The position numbers and the translations under genes were made by a program. DNA of 64,000 bases from Oreohelix idahoensis (Eukaryota; Mollusca; Gastropoda; Stylommatophora; Oreohelicidae), in NCBI GenBank assembly GCA_024509875.1, contig JAMPIV010019857.1, positions 775,816-839,815 of the forward strand. Direction: 5' to 3'. Numbering within the stretch: the stretch's first letter is position 1; each line of letters starts with the position of its first letter. The notes beneath the pieces were generated by a model. It searched no databases. It was not told the origin of the DNA and was given only the letters and a program-made list of their open reading frames with translations. Shown here piece by piece: positions 1 to 10,342 of the stretch.

Positions 1-215
1 CAGAAATGTCAAGGAGAGTCTACCACGTCTTAAGGCTTAGGCCACTGTTCCCTACTTGTTCCAGAGATAGTACTTTCTGGTGGCACCACCAATTACTATG
101 GTAAAAGAATAGAACGAAACGCTCTTCTGAGTATGGCGTTTTCCACCCCATAGTTATGGGTTCCTATCTTCCCATACCACCATCCCAATTACTCAGAATT
201 TACCCTCGATAAGAA
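1..215 (+). repeat. LTR-type repeat, fragment
   Basis: This segment is a near-identical copy of 11011-11236, which lies in the long LTR bordering the decayed Gypsy element at 7.5-10.3 kb. The two copies diverge right after the shared GAGAA/AAGAA at 215 and 11236, so a repeat boundary probably lies there. The window starts inside the repeat, so its other end is not visible. No coding content is seen. Confidence 0.7.
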
Positions 216-919
216 GGAAATTTAATCCCTCGGGGTAAAACTTTCTTTACATTTAAATAGAATAGTTTTCATAGTTACTTTATATTTAAATGAAAAGGTT
301 AATAATACAGATAGAATCTGTTTACATATACATCGCCACTGATTGAAAAATGTTCACAATATAAATTGAATATGTTTTCATTTATGTTTACACTGATTGA
401 AAAGTTTGAAACTTTACATTACTTTTAAAGTTACTATGTATATAGAAACAATTACACTGCTTTGAAAATGTAAGTCCCAACGGGCTGATCACCCGTTTGC
501 CAGTCACTTTGATTACGGAAACAACGACAAACGGATTGATTTGTCGTTGCCCTAAAGACGCCATTAGGCGTGATGGGAACAACGGCAAAGAAAATCTATT
601 CGCTGTTGCCCTTAAGACGCCACTAGGCGTAATGGCCACTGACTGCTTTGCCGGTCGTTGGCTAAGGACGGAAGAAGAAGGAGAAGAAAATGTAAGTATT
701 ATACTTAGAATGTACATCATTTCTTTCATCTTTCCCTCCCTGCTCCATATGGAACCTGGAACTACTTTATGCTTTTAGTTCTCTTTACGAAACTAGCAAT
801 AAAGCAACCACCACCCCTTGCAGTGGTGGTTCATGAATCATCATTCGATACGCTGAGATTGACAGCCTCAAATGACTGTGACATCCACTATCGAGTTTCA
901 CATATTACAATTCACATGG
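216..919. other. non-coding stretch with a 55-bp imperfect direct duplication
   Basis: No gene is recognised. Positions 522-575 and 579-635 are two imperfect copies of one unit. Each contains GTTGCCC, GACGCCA and TAGGCGT, the last two forming a short hairpin. A purine-rich GAAGAAGAAGGAGAAGAAAA run follows at 669-690. This could be the end of an old SINE or LINE. Open frames here are short and show no family resemblance. Confidence 0.5.
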
Positions 920-1043
<124 letters not shown>

Positions 1044-1044
1044 T

Positions 1045-1644
1045 TGGTTTAGTGGAGATGAGTCCAGACATCAGCATGGAGTAGGTTTTATTGTACATAA
1101 AGACAGATTGAACTCTGTAATCAGCTGCACCCCAATAAATAGCAGGCTCATCACCATACGTATTGCAGCACATCCAAAGAACATCTCCAGCATACAGGTA
1201 TATGCCCCCACTACTGACTATGAGGATGAGGCAATTGATACATTTTATGAAAATCTGGATGAGACAATTAAGAAAATTCCAAAGAAAGATCTTCTCATCG
1301 TGTTAGGTGATTGGAATGCTAAAATAGGGCCAGATGCATACGGTCAGTGGGCTGGCACAGTGGGGAAATTTGGGACAGGAGAAACCAACGATCGAGGACT
1401 AAGGCTACTAGAATTTGCCAGCAACTATAAACTAACCCTTGCAAATACACTATTTCCTCATAAGTTATCAAGAAGAACAACGTGGCATGCCCCGAAAACT
1501 GAGATACATGGCCAAATTGATTTTATTCTTGTATCCAAAAGATTCAAGTCCAGTATTAATAAAGCCAAGACTAGGACTTTTCCTGGCGCCGACATTGGTA
1601 GTGATCACGACATGGAATTGATGACGCTCAAGCTTAAATCATAG
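1045..1644 (+). pseudogene. LINE A endonuclease domain (EEP/APE type), partial
   Basis: This is the apurinic-like endonuclease that nicks target DNA for target-primed reverse transcription. The frame is open from the edge of the TA tract, well upstream of the first ATG at 1108. The upstream residues ([10 protein letters not shown]) belong to the domain, so the true start is missing. Visible motifs are [10 protein letters not shown], the catalytic GDWNAKIG, GQIDFILV and the final GSDHDMEL, which are the usual Asp/Asn/His positions of the exonuclease-endonuclease-phosphatase fold. The N-terminal part with the first Asn and Glu motifs is absent. The frame ends where a SINE has landed at 1645. 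It is not functional as it stands. Confidence 0.88.
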
Positions 1645-1935
1645 CTTGACTGCCTGCGTCAGGACCAGCGAACCAGAGCTGGTCAAGACCGCACTCCACC
1701 TCCACGTGGTGGTCCTGGAAACAGTCTGCAGCTGTGCAGGCTGGCTGAGCGAGTGTGGATCGAAATGGGAAGGCAAACCCGGTCCTAAAAATGCCGTGCA
1801 GAAGTCGGATGTGTCGACCGAAAGGTGCAGATATCACAGCTACGTTGTAAACAGACACAACGCAACCACCGTCCTTTTCAGGGCGAACGAAGAAGAAGAA
1901 GAAGAAGAAGAAGAAACTAAAAAAAAAAAACTATA
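1645..1935 (+). mobile_element. SINE-like insertion inside LINE A, with GAA/A tail
   Basis: About 290 bp separate two parts of LINE A that belong together: endonuclease ending at 1644 and linker/RT resuming near 1939. The insert ends in AGGGCGAACGA, then (GAA)n, then an A-run, typical of a retroposed short element. The LINE C remnant at 27550-27570 ends in the same AGGGCGAACGA followed by GGAAGAAGAA, so this SINE may share the 3' tail of that LINE. I could not identify clear pol III A/B boxes or a clean target duplication. Confidence 0.6.
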
Positions 1936-1938
1936 ATC

Positions 1939-3056
1939 AAAACAGATGTTCTCAGTTAAGATTCAATTTAGACAAACTGAAAGATCCAGAAATCGCGGGA
2001 ATCTTTGAGGCAACTGTTGGAGGAAAATTCGCAGCTCTCAACTTTTTGGAGGATAATATCAACTCAATCACAGAGAACATGAAAGACGTGCTAATTGAAT
2101 CAGCAACAGAATTACTTGGTAAAAGAAAGAAAATAAACAAACCATGGGTTACAGATGACATTCTGAAGTTATGTGATACACGGCGGGAAATGAAAAAGGT
2201 TAAGAAAGAGGTTCCTGAAGTAGCATGGCAATACAGTATTGTGAATAAAAATATTAGAAAGAAAATGAAACAGGCCAAAGAGAAATGGGTAGCTGATCAG
2301 TGTGAGTCCATTAATACGGGGCTAATAAAAGGTAACAGCAAGGCAGCATTTGACACATTAAGAAGACTATCAAAACCCCAACAGCCCAGGGTAACTGTCA
2401 TAGAAGATAGCAATGGGGCTCTGCTCAGTTAAAAAACAGCTGTAATGAGAAGGTGGACAGAATATTGTAAAGAATTATATAACTGTAAACTCGACACTGA
2501 CTATGGCATATTAAACAACATTAAGTGCGAAAACAGGGAACTCGGAAATGCAGCAATATTACGGGAAGAAGTGGAAGAGGCTATATGTTCGCTGAAAGGA
2601 GGGAAGTCACCGGGTGTGGATAATATCCCAGCAGAGCTCTTGAAATATGGAGGACCAGATATAGTAAAAATCATGACAACAATTTGCCAGAAGATATGGA
2701 GTACTAAAAAATGGCCAAATGAGTGAACGCAGTCATTAGTAATACCGCTTGCAAAGAAAGGAAATCTAAAAATGTGCAAGAACTACAGAACCATTAGCCT
2801 TATTAGTCATCCAAGTAAAGTGATGTTAAGGTTACTTTTGAACAGAATAAAACAGAAATCAGAAGAAATCTTGTCCGAGGAACAGGCTGGCTTTAGACCA
2901 AAAAGAAGTACCTCAGAACAAATCTTCAATATTAGATTGCTGATCGAAAAACATCTCCAGCATCAACACAATTTATATCATAACTTCATCGATTTCACAA
3001 AATACGCACATCACTTGATCCTTTGTCAAACACAGCTGCTAATGAGTCTAGTATAG
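1939..3056 (+). pseudogene. LINE A linker and reverse transcriptase N-terminal half, broken
   Basis: One reading frame runs through this stretch, interrupted by TAA at 2430-2432 and TGA at 2724-2726. Copy 2 has sense codons at both places. Content includes a Lys-rich linker, then RT signatures: GGKSPGVDNIPAELLKYGG, NYRTISLISHPSKV, EEQAGFRPKRST and the start of the FIDFTK region. Shortly after that (about 3000) similarity to copy 2 drops sharply, just before the first catalytic Asp region is completed. The element is therefore dead: truncated N-terminus, SINE interruption, two stops and a degraded C-terminal half. Confidence 0.85.
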
Positions 3057-4290
3057 ATGCTTCAGAACATTATAGATGTATCCAGGAGGAACAGGACTAC
3101 ATTTATGATATATCAAGAACATACGCTATAAATCGGCAGGGCGGGCGTCTCTTGCAAGTCTCGACCGTTATAGCTGATCATATCATATCTTGATATAGCT
3201 GACGGCCGAATGCAAGAACTTTAAGACCAAGCCTCTAGAACGACATAGGGCTGTGTGAAGCCTGACTAATATGAACAGTTCTGATGGAAATTGATAATAG
3301 AATCAGAACGTGTGCAAGATATGTTGGCGAATAGCCTAAGAACTGCGACATTGTTCCTACTAACATTACGCTTTAATAGTGGGCAAACTGTACGTTAATG
3401 AAGATGTTAACAACCTTATAAATATACTCAGAATCGGAGAGGGGGGGGAGGGGGGGGGTGGTTAGTGGAGGGGGGAGTGCGGAGCTGGGGCGTAGGTAGG
3501 GGCGAGGTAGAAATCGGAACAGGTGGCGGTCAGCCCGGGGGGAAGGAGAGGGGTGGCAGTAGAGCGTCAGGGAGGGCGGGGGGGGGGAGGGAAGATCTAG
3601 GGGGGGGGAGGATGGGCAGAGGTAGGGGGGGGAGGGAGGGGGGTAATCGTGAGTGTATAGTATTGATAGGCTTAACTGGAGCGGGTGGGGGGAAGGCGCT
3701 TGTAAGGGCGGGGGGGGGGGGGGAGGCGAGGGAGGCTGTGAGAGCTGGAGACTCGCAGCATGTGCCAGGACGATAGTGAGGCGTGAAGGATGAGATGCTT
3801 TCAGAGTATAAATGGATAAGTAGAAGAATTTTGCGCTTTATTGCTATAGTGTGAAGAGCATGCAAGAACAAATATAGTCCAAATGTAGAGAGGATTGTAT
3901 TAGGGTCATAGTTGGACTTATATGGAGGCCACCAAGAACGCACTTTTGTTAATGTTATGATAGGGTCTTGAGCAGACGATCTCACATGCTTGTTCACTAG
4001 GGTTGGTGGGCATAAGGTAACGCTCGTCATGATATCCCTTTTCAGAAAACGAATTAGCCTAAGGAACAGTCAAATGTCATACGTGAGAAGAGTTGGGTCA
4101 AACTGAAATTTGGCTACGGGGCTAATAACATCAAAGAGCAGATGACAGACAAATGTCTATCAGTTATAGGGAGACTAAAAATAAATGTATAGGTTAGGAC
4201 AGACGCCACCAGAGGCAAGTTGAGGACCAGCCTGGTCTGCTGATACTGCTTCCACCATTTGTGTCTACGAACCCATGTCGAATAGAGTCG
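3000..4290 (+). pseudogene. error-like, indel-rich version of the LINE A C-terminal half
   Basis: Many short words here occur in the same order as in 32900-33980, separated by frequent insertions, deletions and substitutions. Examples are GAATAGCC, CATTACG, GGGCAAAC, GAAGAATTTTGCGC, GGCCACCAAGAAC, TCGTCATGA, GGAACAGTCAAA, CTAATAACATCAAAGA and CTGCTTCCACCAT. The change from near-identity before 3000 to this state is abrupt. That is unlike gradual decay of one insertion and resembles unpolished long-read sequence. No reading frame survives. Confidence 0.65.
3431..3775 (+). other. G-run-rich low-complexity patch
   Basis: Runs of up to about 12 G interrupt the degraded LINE at the point corresponding to roughly 33400-33590 of copy 2. 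It has few Ts compared with flanks. The long open frames on both strands are composition artefacts. It is either assembly noise or an expanded G-quadruplex-prone tract. Confidence 0.7.
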
Positions 4291-6610
4291 CTGGTTTAGA
4301 TGTGCATGTTAAGAATGGGTATTTATCGGTATATGACGTGATTTTGGGTTTATAAAGCATGGTATGAATAAGTTTGGTGGTAAGAAACCCAGTTAACGAG
4401 ATATATAAGAGACTTCTCGTGACTACAGGTGGGGGCTATGGTCGGAAAATTCGCAAAATCCATTACTTGTGCAGGATGTCTTCAGAGTCAATATGTAGAA
4501 GTGAGGAAAGTTGGAGGAAAGTTCCTGGGGGTTGAGGAATAACCAATCATTAATAATAGGTTATGCAGGTCGTGCGGTCTGATTTCCACTGTGGAGCTCT
4601 GTTGAAGGATGTTTTGAGAGGCTAGATGGAGGGACCCTGGTGTAATGTTGATGTTTTAATCGAGTGCAGTCCATCTGTTACTGGTGAGGAGTGAAAGTTG
4701 ATTGGGGGGGGGGGGGTGGGATGTGTTGTGATTAGGGTTGAGGGGGGTGGGGGATTTGTTGGGGTTGAGTGAGGTTATGAGAGGACTTGTAGGATGTTGT
4801 ACAATGGGCAGGGGATTGATAGTGAGATGGGTGGATGAAAAAGAGGTTGTATGGGTGATATTAATTAATGGTGATTGAGGTGGAGGGGGAGGTTGTGTTG
4901 TATTGTGGTATGGTGGGGGGATGGGGGGGAGTGGATAATATGTATTGTGTGTATGGGGGGGGATGTTGTATGGAAAGTAATGGTTGAGTAGGGTGGGTAA
5001 GGGGTTGTGATATGAAGGGATTAATGTGGATATGGGTGAGTAATTAAGTGGTTATGAAAGTGTTTGGTTATTGATATAGGGGTTTTTTTGGTCTGAAGGG
5101 GGGAAAAATCGGGGGATGGGGGTGTGAGTGTTTGGGATGGGTAGTGGGGTAATTTCATTTGGTATGGAGGGGATGATTAGTAAATGTTAGGGGCAATTAT
5201 GTTTAGTTTGTGAATAGTGAGGGAGGAGGTATGGGTGAGTAATGGATGGAGGGGTGTAAAGTAGGAGGATGTGATAGGGAGTATTTTTATTGAAATAATA
5301 TTAGTGTGAGATTGTATGAGGGGGGGATGGTGTTGTTGGGAAGTTGTGTATTAATGGTGGTATATATGTTTTGGGGTGGGAGGGAAGTATAAGTGTTTGG
5401 ATGGGTGTGAAGATTTGGTTAGTGGGGGGTGGAGGTGTTGTGTTGTTGGTTAGGGGTTGGGGGGGGTGGATTGGTGTTACAGAAAGGAGAGATTGATGGT
5501 GAGTTGGGAGGGGGGTGGGGGTTACTTTGTTGTTATATTGTTGGTGGTGATGGGGGAATGTGGAGTTGTTGTTTGGTTGAGAATTGTTTTGGGTGGATCT
5601 GTGTGATCTCTTTGGGAGAAGGTAGTTGGTCGTTTTAGGGTGGTTGGTGTGTTTGTGGTTGGGTGATTATTGATAGTGTGGTATTTTGGGGGGTTATGTG
5701 GGATATGGGGATTGGGGGTTAATGGGGGAGGTGAGGTGGTGTGGGTAGGGGGAGGGTATGGTCCAGGGGGGGTTGTGGGGTGGACTAGTTTTTTTTATTT
5801 TTGGGGAATATAAATTATTAGGTTGTTGTTATGGGTGAGGTTTGTGTTGATAGTGAGGTAGGGGGGGTTGTGATTGTAATTTCTAATGGTGTTTGGTAGA
5901 AGAGGGGGGGTTGGAAGTGGATGACGAGGGTGGGGGGGTATAATGGTGGTTTTGTAATTTAGGTGTCAAATGTGGTAACCAGGTGAGGGTATGATGGATG
6001 GGTCCGAGTGAAAATTATGAGTGGAATGGTTGGTTTCCTCGGACCCAGGGTGTGAGTTTTGGGTGTTGGTATGTGTTATGTGGGGTGTAGGTGATACTAA
6101 GGAATAACAAAAGGGGCAACCCTAAGATATTACTGGGGGCGGTTTGAGTGATTGGTCCATGGTGGAAAACATAGTTGGGGATTATTTGGTATGTATGGTG
6201 GTTGTTGGAAAGAGGGTAAATTGATAAAGAAAGGGAGGAGGTAGAGGGGTTACCGATTAGTCAGACTAATAATATTGGGGGGGGGGGTGGGAGGGAATGA
6301 GAAGAGAAAGGGGGGATTAGGTTTTTGGAATGAGGGATGTTGTTGGGAAGGGGGGAGATGGTGTTATGTAAATGGTAATAAGGCTGGGGAGGGGGGAAGG
6401 GGGGATCTGGTGGTAAGAAGATGGTTAAGCTAGTATGGGGGGATCGCTTATTTGTAGTGGGTGTGGGGGTAATTTTGAAGATTTAAAGAGATTTGATGTG
6501 TAATGGTTTGGAGTTTGATGAAGATAGATTATAATTGTTGGATGTGTAAATTGATGGGGAGTATGAAGATAGGTGAAATGGGGGGGATTTGGGGGTCTGT
6601 TTGACACGGT
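4291..6610 (+). other. G/T/A tract nearly devoid of cytosine
   Basis: From about 4690 the plus strand is G-rich and almost lacks C. By hand count there are about 10 C in the 900 nt from 4681 to 5580. Ordinary composition returns after about 6610, with a brief partial return near 5940-6180. The tract has many runs of 6-13 G. No gene, repeat family or tandem period is recognised. Open frames are artefacts of composition. Confidence 0.75.
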
Positions 6611-7084
6611 TTGTATGGGGGTTGAAAAGGATATATGACAAAGAATTTTTGCGACAAAGTGACAGGGATATAGGCCGTTTACGATTCCTTACAATAAACT
6701 TGAACTTTGCTATGGTATTGATCTCCAGTTGAGTGCTATTGTGGGAAGACGTCCAAGCGATTGAGTGGATACTCTGCGATCTTCTATTGAAGGCCTTGAG
6801 AGCGCCTTGAAGGGTGTTTACTGTAATAGGTTCTTAGGCATGATTATAGGGAACACTATGGGGTGGAATTCATGTTAAGATTGGCCAATGAAACATCCCC
6901 CCAAAAGGATTTTAGCCGGCGCACAAACAGGCGCTACTCAATTAACTATGACAACGTCAATATCGTTTATTACAATATCATGTTTTCATGACTATCAAGT
7001 GAATATTATAGGAATTATATCTACACAGGCCGAAGACACAAGCCCAAGTGTTTTAAAGAACGCTCAACTTGTCCCAATTCAAAG
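6611..7084. other. non-coding stretch, nothing recognised
   Basis: Normal base composition resumes. No protein family, repeat or RNA signature is recognised. Confidence 0.4.
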
Positions 7085-7440
7085 TTGCCGTCTGCTATCA
7101 ATTTTGAGCAGAAGTCAAGACGTCACTTCCTGTAACCACGGGCTACCGTGTATAAACAATATACATCAGGAAGTGATCGTATACAAAACATGATATTATA
7201 TTTACTCATATCATATGATATGAGTAAATATCATATCATGTTTTGTATACGATCACTTCCTGATGTATATTGTTTATACACGGTAGCTCGTGGTTACAGG
7301 AAGTGACGTCTTGACTTCTGCTCAAAATTGATAGCAGACGGCAAGACGTCACTTCCTGTAACCACGGGCTACCGTGTATAAACAATATACTTCAGGAAGT
7401 GATCGTATACAAAACATGATATGATATTTACTCATATCAG
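7085..7440. repeat. large palindrome plus third direct copy
   Basis: Positions 7085-7214 and 7215-7344 are near-perfect reverse complements meeting at CTCATATCATATGATATGAG, giving arms of about 130 bp with almost no spacer. A third copy in the first orientation follows at 7345-7440. Each arm also contains a smaller inverted pair, CACTTCCTG and CAGGAAGTG, about 34 bp apart. No coding sequence is present. It could be a foldback element or part of the LTR of the neighbouring Gypsy remnant. Confidence 0.85.
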
Positions 7441-7526
7441 AAAGCCCACAATAAAATCAGTACCACAAATGTACCGATACTGCCGGAGTGAAACAAAGAT
7501 CGATAGGGGCCGCTCCGTTGTCACAT
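7441..7526 (-). repeat. putative 3' LTR remnant of decayed Gypsy element
   Basis: This short stretch ends in GTCACA, the mirror of TGTGAC at 10343. It is followed at about 7527-7540 by a pyrimidine run (TACCCCCTCTCCT), which is a polypurine tract on the minus strand. That is the layout expected at the 3' LTR of a minus-strand element. Similarity to the other LTR is not obvious, so the LTR would be truncated or diverged. Confidence 0.4.
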
Positions 7527-7639
7527 ACCCCCTCTCCTAAGAGATTTGTAGAATATCTAGCTATGGGGTGGTCACTTCTCGATGGGTTCTACTCTCTCTC
7601 GTAGAGTTGTCCCCTCTTCCTTTATCTCGGTGGCGAGTG

Positions 7640-8016
7640 ACTGAGTTTCTCGCTTTGCAGTGTGTGCAGTGTCAGTGTACTCAAGTAACGTCTGCCCACC
7701 GTCTAGGCCAAAAGTAATCCTCCTTAAGGTTACTCATCGTAATTCCTACTGAAATATGTCATCCCGATGATGAAACATGAGCCGCTTTCATGACTGAGGG
7801 TCTTAAGGGGAGAGACACCACGAGTAGCTTCCCTTGCCTCGTCCGTCGAAAATAATCCCATCCTCGTTGTGGAAAGTTCCAGCTGAAGCATGGTTTATCT
7901 TGATCTGACTCTTTTCGGAGTACGGCGCTAGGGTAATGTCTTCCCTCTGCGCTTGGCATAACTCTGCTTTACTACACAGAAATGTCGAGTTGAGGTACGA
8001 GTTGTCCCATGATGAG
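7640..8016 (-). pseudogene. Gypsy pre-integrase linker and H2C2 finger remnant
   Basis: The minus strand encodes the linker that usually precedes integrase (LCQAQREDITLAPYSEK, then a NEDGIIFDG-like stretch). It is followed, across frame breaks, by a region with an Ala-His, an YFWP and a Cys-x2-Cys, matching an N-terminal integrase zinc-binding domain. Stops and frame changes are frequent. The DDE catalytic core is absent. The fragment ends near the polypurine-like tract, so a deletion removed the rest of pol. Confidence 0.55.
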
Positions 8017-8049
8017 TAGTGGGTACTCTGCTCAGACTGTTTCTTCGTA

Positions 8050-8192
8050 GTTTCGTCCTTCTGGTTGTCTGGGTAATGGCGAACAGAGCAATATCGCATA
8101 AACTGTCGAACATCATTTCGCAAACCTGGCCAGAAGTAATTCAAGGAGACCTGTTTTACCAGGGCATATGAACTTTTAATGGGATGGGGCAT
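8050..8192 (-). pseudogene. second integrase H2C2 fragment
   Basis: The translation contains YALVKQVSLNYFWPGLRNDV and then FMRYCSV, the core of a Gypsy integrase zinc-binding domain. It lies upstream (in element orientation) of another, separate copy of the same domain at 7640-8016. Two such domains in tandem mean that the locus is a mosaic or partial duplication. It borders the hAT insertion at about 8190. Confidence 0.6.
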
Positions 8193-8868
8193 GGTTACAA
8201 AAAAGATGATCTTCCATCATTTCGTTTTTTTCATCAACAAACGGCACATAACAGATTAAAGGAGCATCTCTATTGCTATCAGTGCCCTTATCAAACTGCA
8301 AATCAGTCCTTCCCCCTCATTTTTTTCTGTAATCTGTTCATTAAAAACCTCTCCTAAATCTTGAATTCGACAGCTGATTGTGCTGTCCGACAAAGGAATG
8401 GGCAAAAGCTGTTTTCCCACGGACTCTCCAACCATAATGGACACCATATCAATAGCACACGGTAAAACGAGTTCTTCTGGAATGGGGTTTCTTACATTTT
8501 GCTACCCGGTATGCTACATTGTAGGACGCTAGAAGAGCTTTACTCGAGATTGTCGCCTGCTTAGAAAATGCTGATTTTTGTTCTTTCATTTGACTCAGCT
8601 TTCTAGAGAAATATTCTCTTGGTTTGCCCACGTCATTCTTATGAGCACTTTCTAATTGGCGCTTCAATTTGCTATGCATCATACATTCGGCAGAGAGTAC
8701 TTTGAAACACAAAACACACTGCCGACGCTCTTCATTGTTCACAAGAGTGCACGTGAAACCAAAATCTAAGTAACCTTCGTCGTATTTTCTATACTTACGT
8801 TTCCTTTCTTCATTACCACTTTCTTTGTCATCCTCAACAAGTTCTCGCTTTTTACTAACACTTGCCAA
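8190..8868 (-). pseudogene. hAT transposase N-terminal part (BED zinc finger), frameshifted
   Basis: The ORF starting at 8868 is basic, then shows a BED finger: YLDFGFTCTL, QCVLCFKVLS with the Cys-x2-Cys, and KLKRQLESAH with the closing His. The family continues with the SSKALLASYNVAYRVAKCKK segment. A frameshift near 8470 moves the frame to the part starting IDMVSIMVGESVGKQLL. A second near 8310 moves it to one reading QFDKGTDSN and LICYVPFVDE, the start of the RNase-H-like catalytic region with its first Asp. The rest is missing. ZBED5-like proteins are host-domesticated relatives, but the frameshifts and terminal repeat make this a dead transposon. Confidence 0.75.
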
Positions 8869-9197
8869 ATTAAAAAAATCTTTCCATAGTTTATATCAAA
8901 CTCACAACAAAATCAAAAACGTCTGAAAACAGAAAATCACCATGTTGCCTACTATGGTCGCGCGAGGAGAATGCGCGGAAAGTTGATAGGCGGGTCGGGG
9001 GAGCGGGACTTCAAAGGCTGGCCAACATCAAAAGTGAAATTTCTCCGGGGTCACGCAGGTTGACAAACACCAAAAATGAAATTTCCCACAGCTCTGTGTT
9101 TTCTTTACAGCTTAATACGAAAAAAATCCACGGCGCCCCTGACCGTCAGTCATGGCGCCCCAGAGTGCTGCGGCGCACAAGTTGAAAACCGCTGGTC
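8190..9197 (-). mobile_element. BED-finger hAT transposon fragment inserted in Gypsy gag
   Basis: The minus strand starts at 9197 with a hAT-like terminal sequence (CAGCGGTTTTCAACTTGTGC) just where the gag frame of the Gypsy element is cut. It encodes the N-terminal part of a ZBED5/SCAND3-like transposase. The 3' two thirds and the other terminal repeat are missing: coding similarity stops near 8190 at the second integrase fragment. Either the hAT was truncated later or it took part in the deletion that shortened the Gypsy element. Confidence 0.65.
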
Positions 9198-9201
9198 TAT
9201 A

Positions 9202-9979
9202 CTATTCATCTTTTTGTCGTTTCGCCTCACGGAATTTACTACGAAAAGTCTCTGCATTTAGCATGAAAAGCTGTAGCAGAGCTTTCTTCAACATGTCGTA
9301 GTTGTTCTGTTCTTCCGTGGGCATCTTGAGAAACACATCATAAGCAGATTCCCCCAGACTCTGGGATAGCTTCATGTTGTATCTCTCCCTCTCCAAGCCA
9401 CATGTAGCTGCTAAGGATTCAAACCTAGAGAGATATATATTTATTTCCTCTGAAGCCTCAGAATAGACATCTAGTTGGAAGGATACTGCACTAGGTGTCA
9501 CCACATGAGTGGTGTTTCCTCCATCGCTACTTTGAGAACTGCCAGACCCGCCATTGTTAGAACTAGAATCCACTCTTCTTCCTTCGATTTCCAACTCCTT
9601 CATTCTAATGGCGTGGGATCGGTCGTCCTGTTCCTTCCTCTCTGCTCTCTCGGCCATTTCCTTTGCAAAAGCCCTCTCCATTTCTCTCTCTGCGGCTTCG
9701 AAAGCCCTTTGCTTTTCAGCTTTCTGCTCTTCGAAAGCCCTTTGCTTTCCTTCTCTTCAGCTTGGGCTTTTTCGTGTTCCCTGGCCATCCTTCTCTCTTC
9801 CCTCTCAGCTGCTTTCTCCTCACGGAGTGTGGCTTTCTATGCCTCCATCCTGTCTTTTTCCTTTTCATCTTTTTCTTTCTGTTCTTTCACCGAAGTAAGC
9901 ACAAAGTCAGAAAGTTCTTCAGCTGAAAAAACTAGTTCGCGGCCTAGTTAAAAGGCAGGAGGTTTTGGGACTCTGCCAT
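9202..9979 (-). pseudogene. gag of decayed Gypsy element
   Basis: An ATG at 9977-9979 opens a frame with MAESQN, then a long charged, probably coiled-coil stretch rich in Glu, Lys and Arg, then a Ser/Gly-rich linker. The capsid-like part follows: SFQLDVYSEASEEINIYLSR, LAATCGLERERYN, LSQSLGESAYDVF. There are in-frame stops and at least one frameshift upstream of 9690. It is cut off at 9202 by the hAT insertion, so nucleocapsid and protease are lost. The charged coil before the capsid is an architecture shared with gag of the provirus at 53.1-54.3 kb. Confidence 0.7.
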
Positions 9980-10315
9980 TTTGAGCGAAAAGTCTGTTTA
10001 CATAGCTACACGAAGTTACAACAGCTACTAACACTAAACACCAAATTACAACACTGAATTAGCTACACCAAGTGAACTTATTTCTTTAACTTTAGTTTAC
10101 AAGAAATTTTGTTTCTTTCAATTGTTCAATTATTCTTTACACAGTTACTTTTACTGTTATTTATGAATGCAATGTATGCTCAGTCTTACAATTAAACACA
10201 CTCTTGACACTATTCTTTAAGTAAATCTGAAATTTATGTCAGTCAAGTCTAGGGGAATAACTTCACAAGTTCTATAATCCCGGCGCGAGTCGCTCAACGG
10301 TGACTTATCACGCGT

Positions 10316-10342
10316 TCAATTCCAAGTCGAGCCCCCAATTGT
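10316..10342 (-). promoter_or_regulatory. primer-binding site, tRNA-Pro-like
   Basis: Directly next to the LTR edge, after a two-base spacer, the minus strand reads TGGGGGCTCG. This is complementary to the CGAGCCCCCA 3' end of tRNA-Pro, the primer also used by murine leukaemia-type retroviruses. Complementarity continues weakly further on. Its position fixes the internal edge of the 5' LTR at 10343. Confidence 0.6.

Larger units (their letters stand above)
7527..10342 (-). mobile_element. decayed Ty3/Gypsy element, internal region
   Basis: Read on the minus strand the order is primer-binding site, gag, (hAT insertion), integrase zinc-finger pieces, polypurine-like tract. Protease, RT, RNase H and the integrase core are missing, so the internal region is only 2.8 kb including about 1 kb of hAT DNA. 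Flanking six-base inverted ends (GTCACA at 7521-7526, TGTGAC at 10343-10348) fit LTR boundaries. It is a different family from the provirus at 47.6-56.4 kb. Confidence 0.7.

Noticed and set aside
3465..4030. Gly/Arg-rich and Pro-rich ORFs
   Set aside because: Products of G runs in the low-complexity patch.
9475..9951. Plus-strand Ser/Phe/Leu-rich ORFs over the gag region
   Set aside because: Antisense shadows of the charged coiled coil of minus-strand gag.
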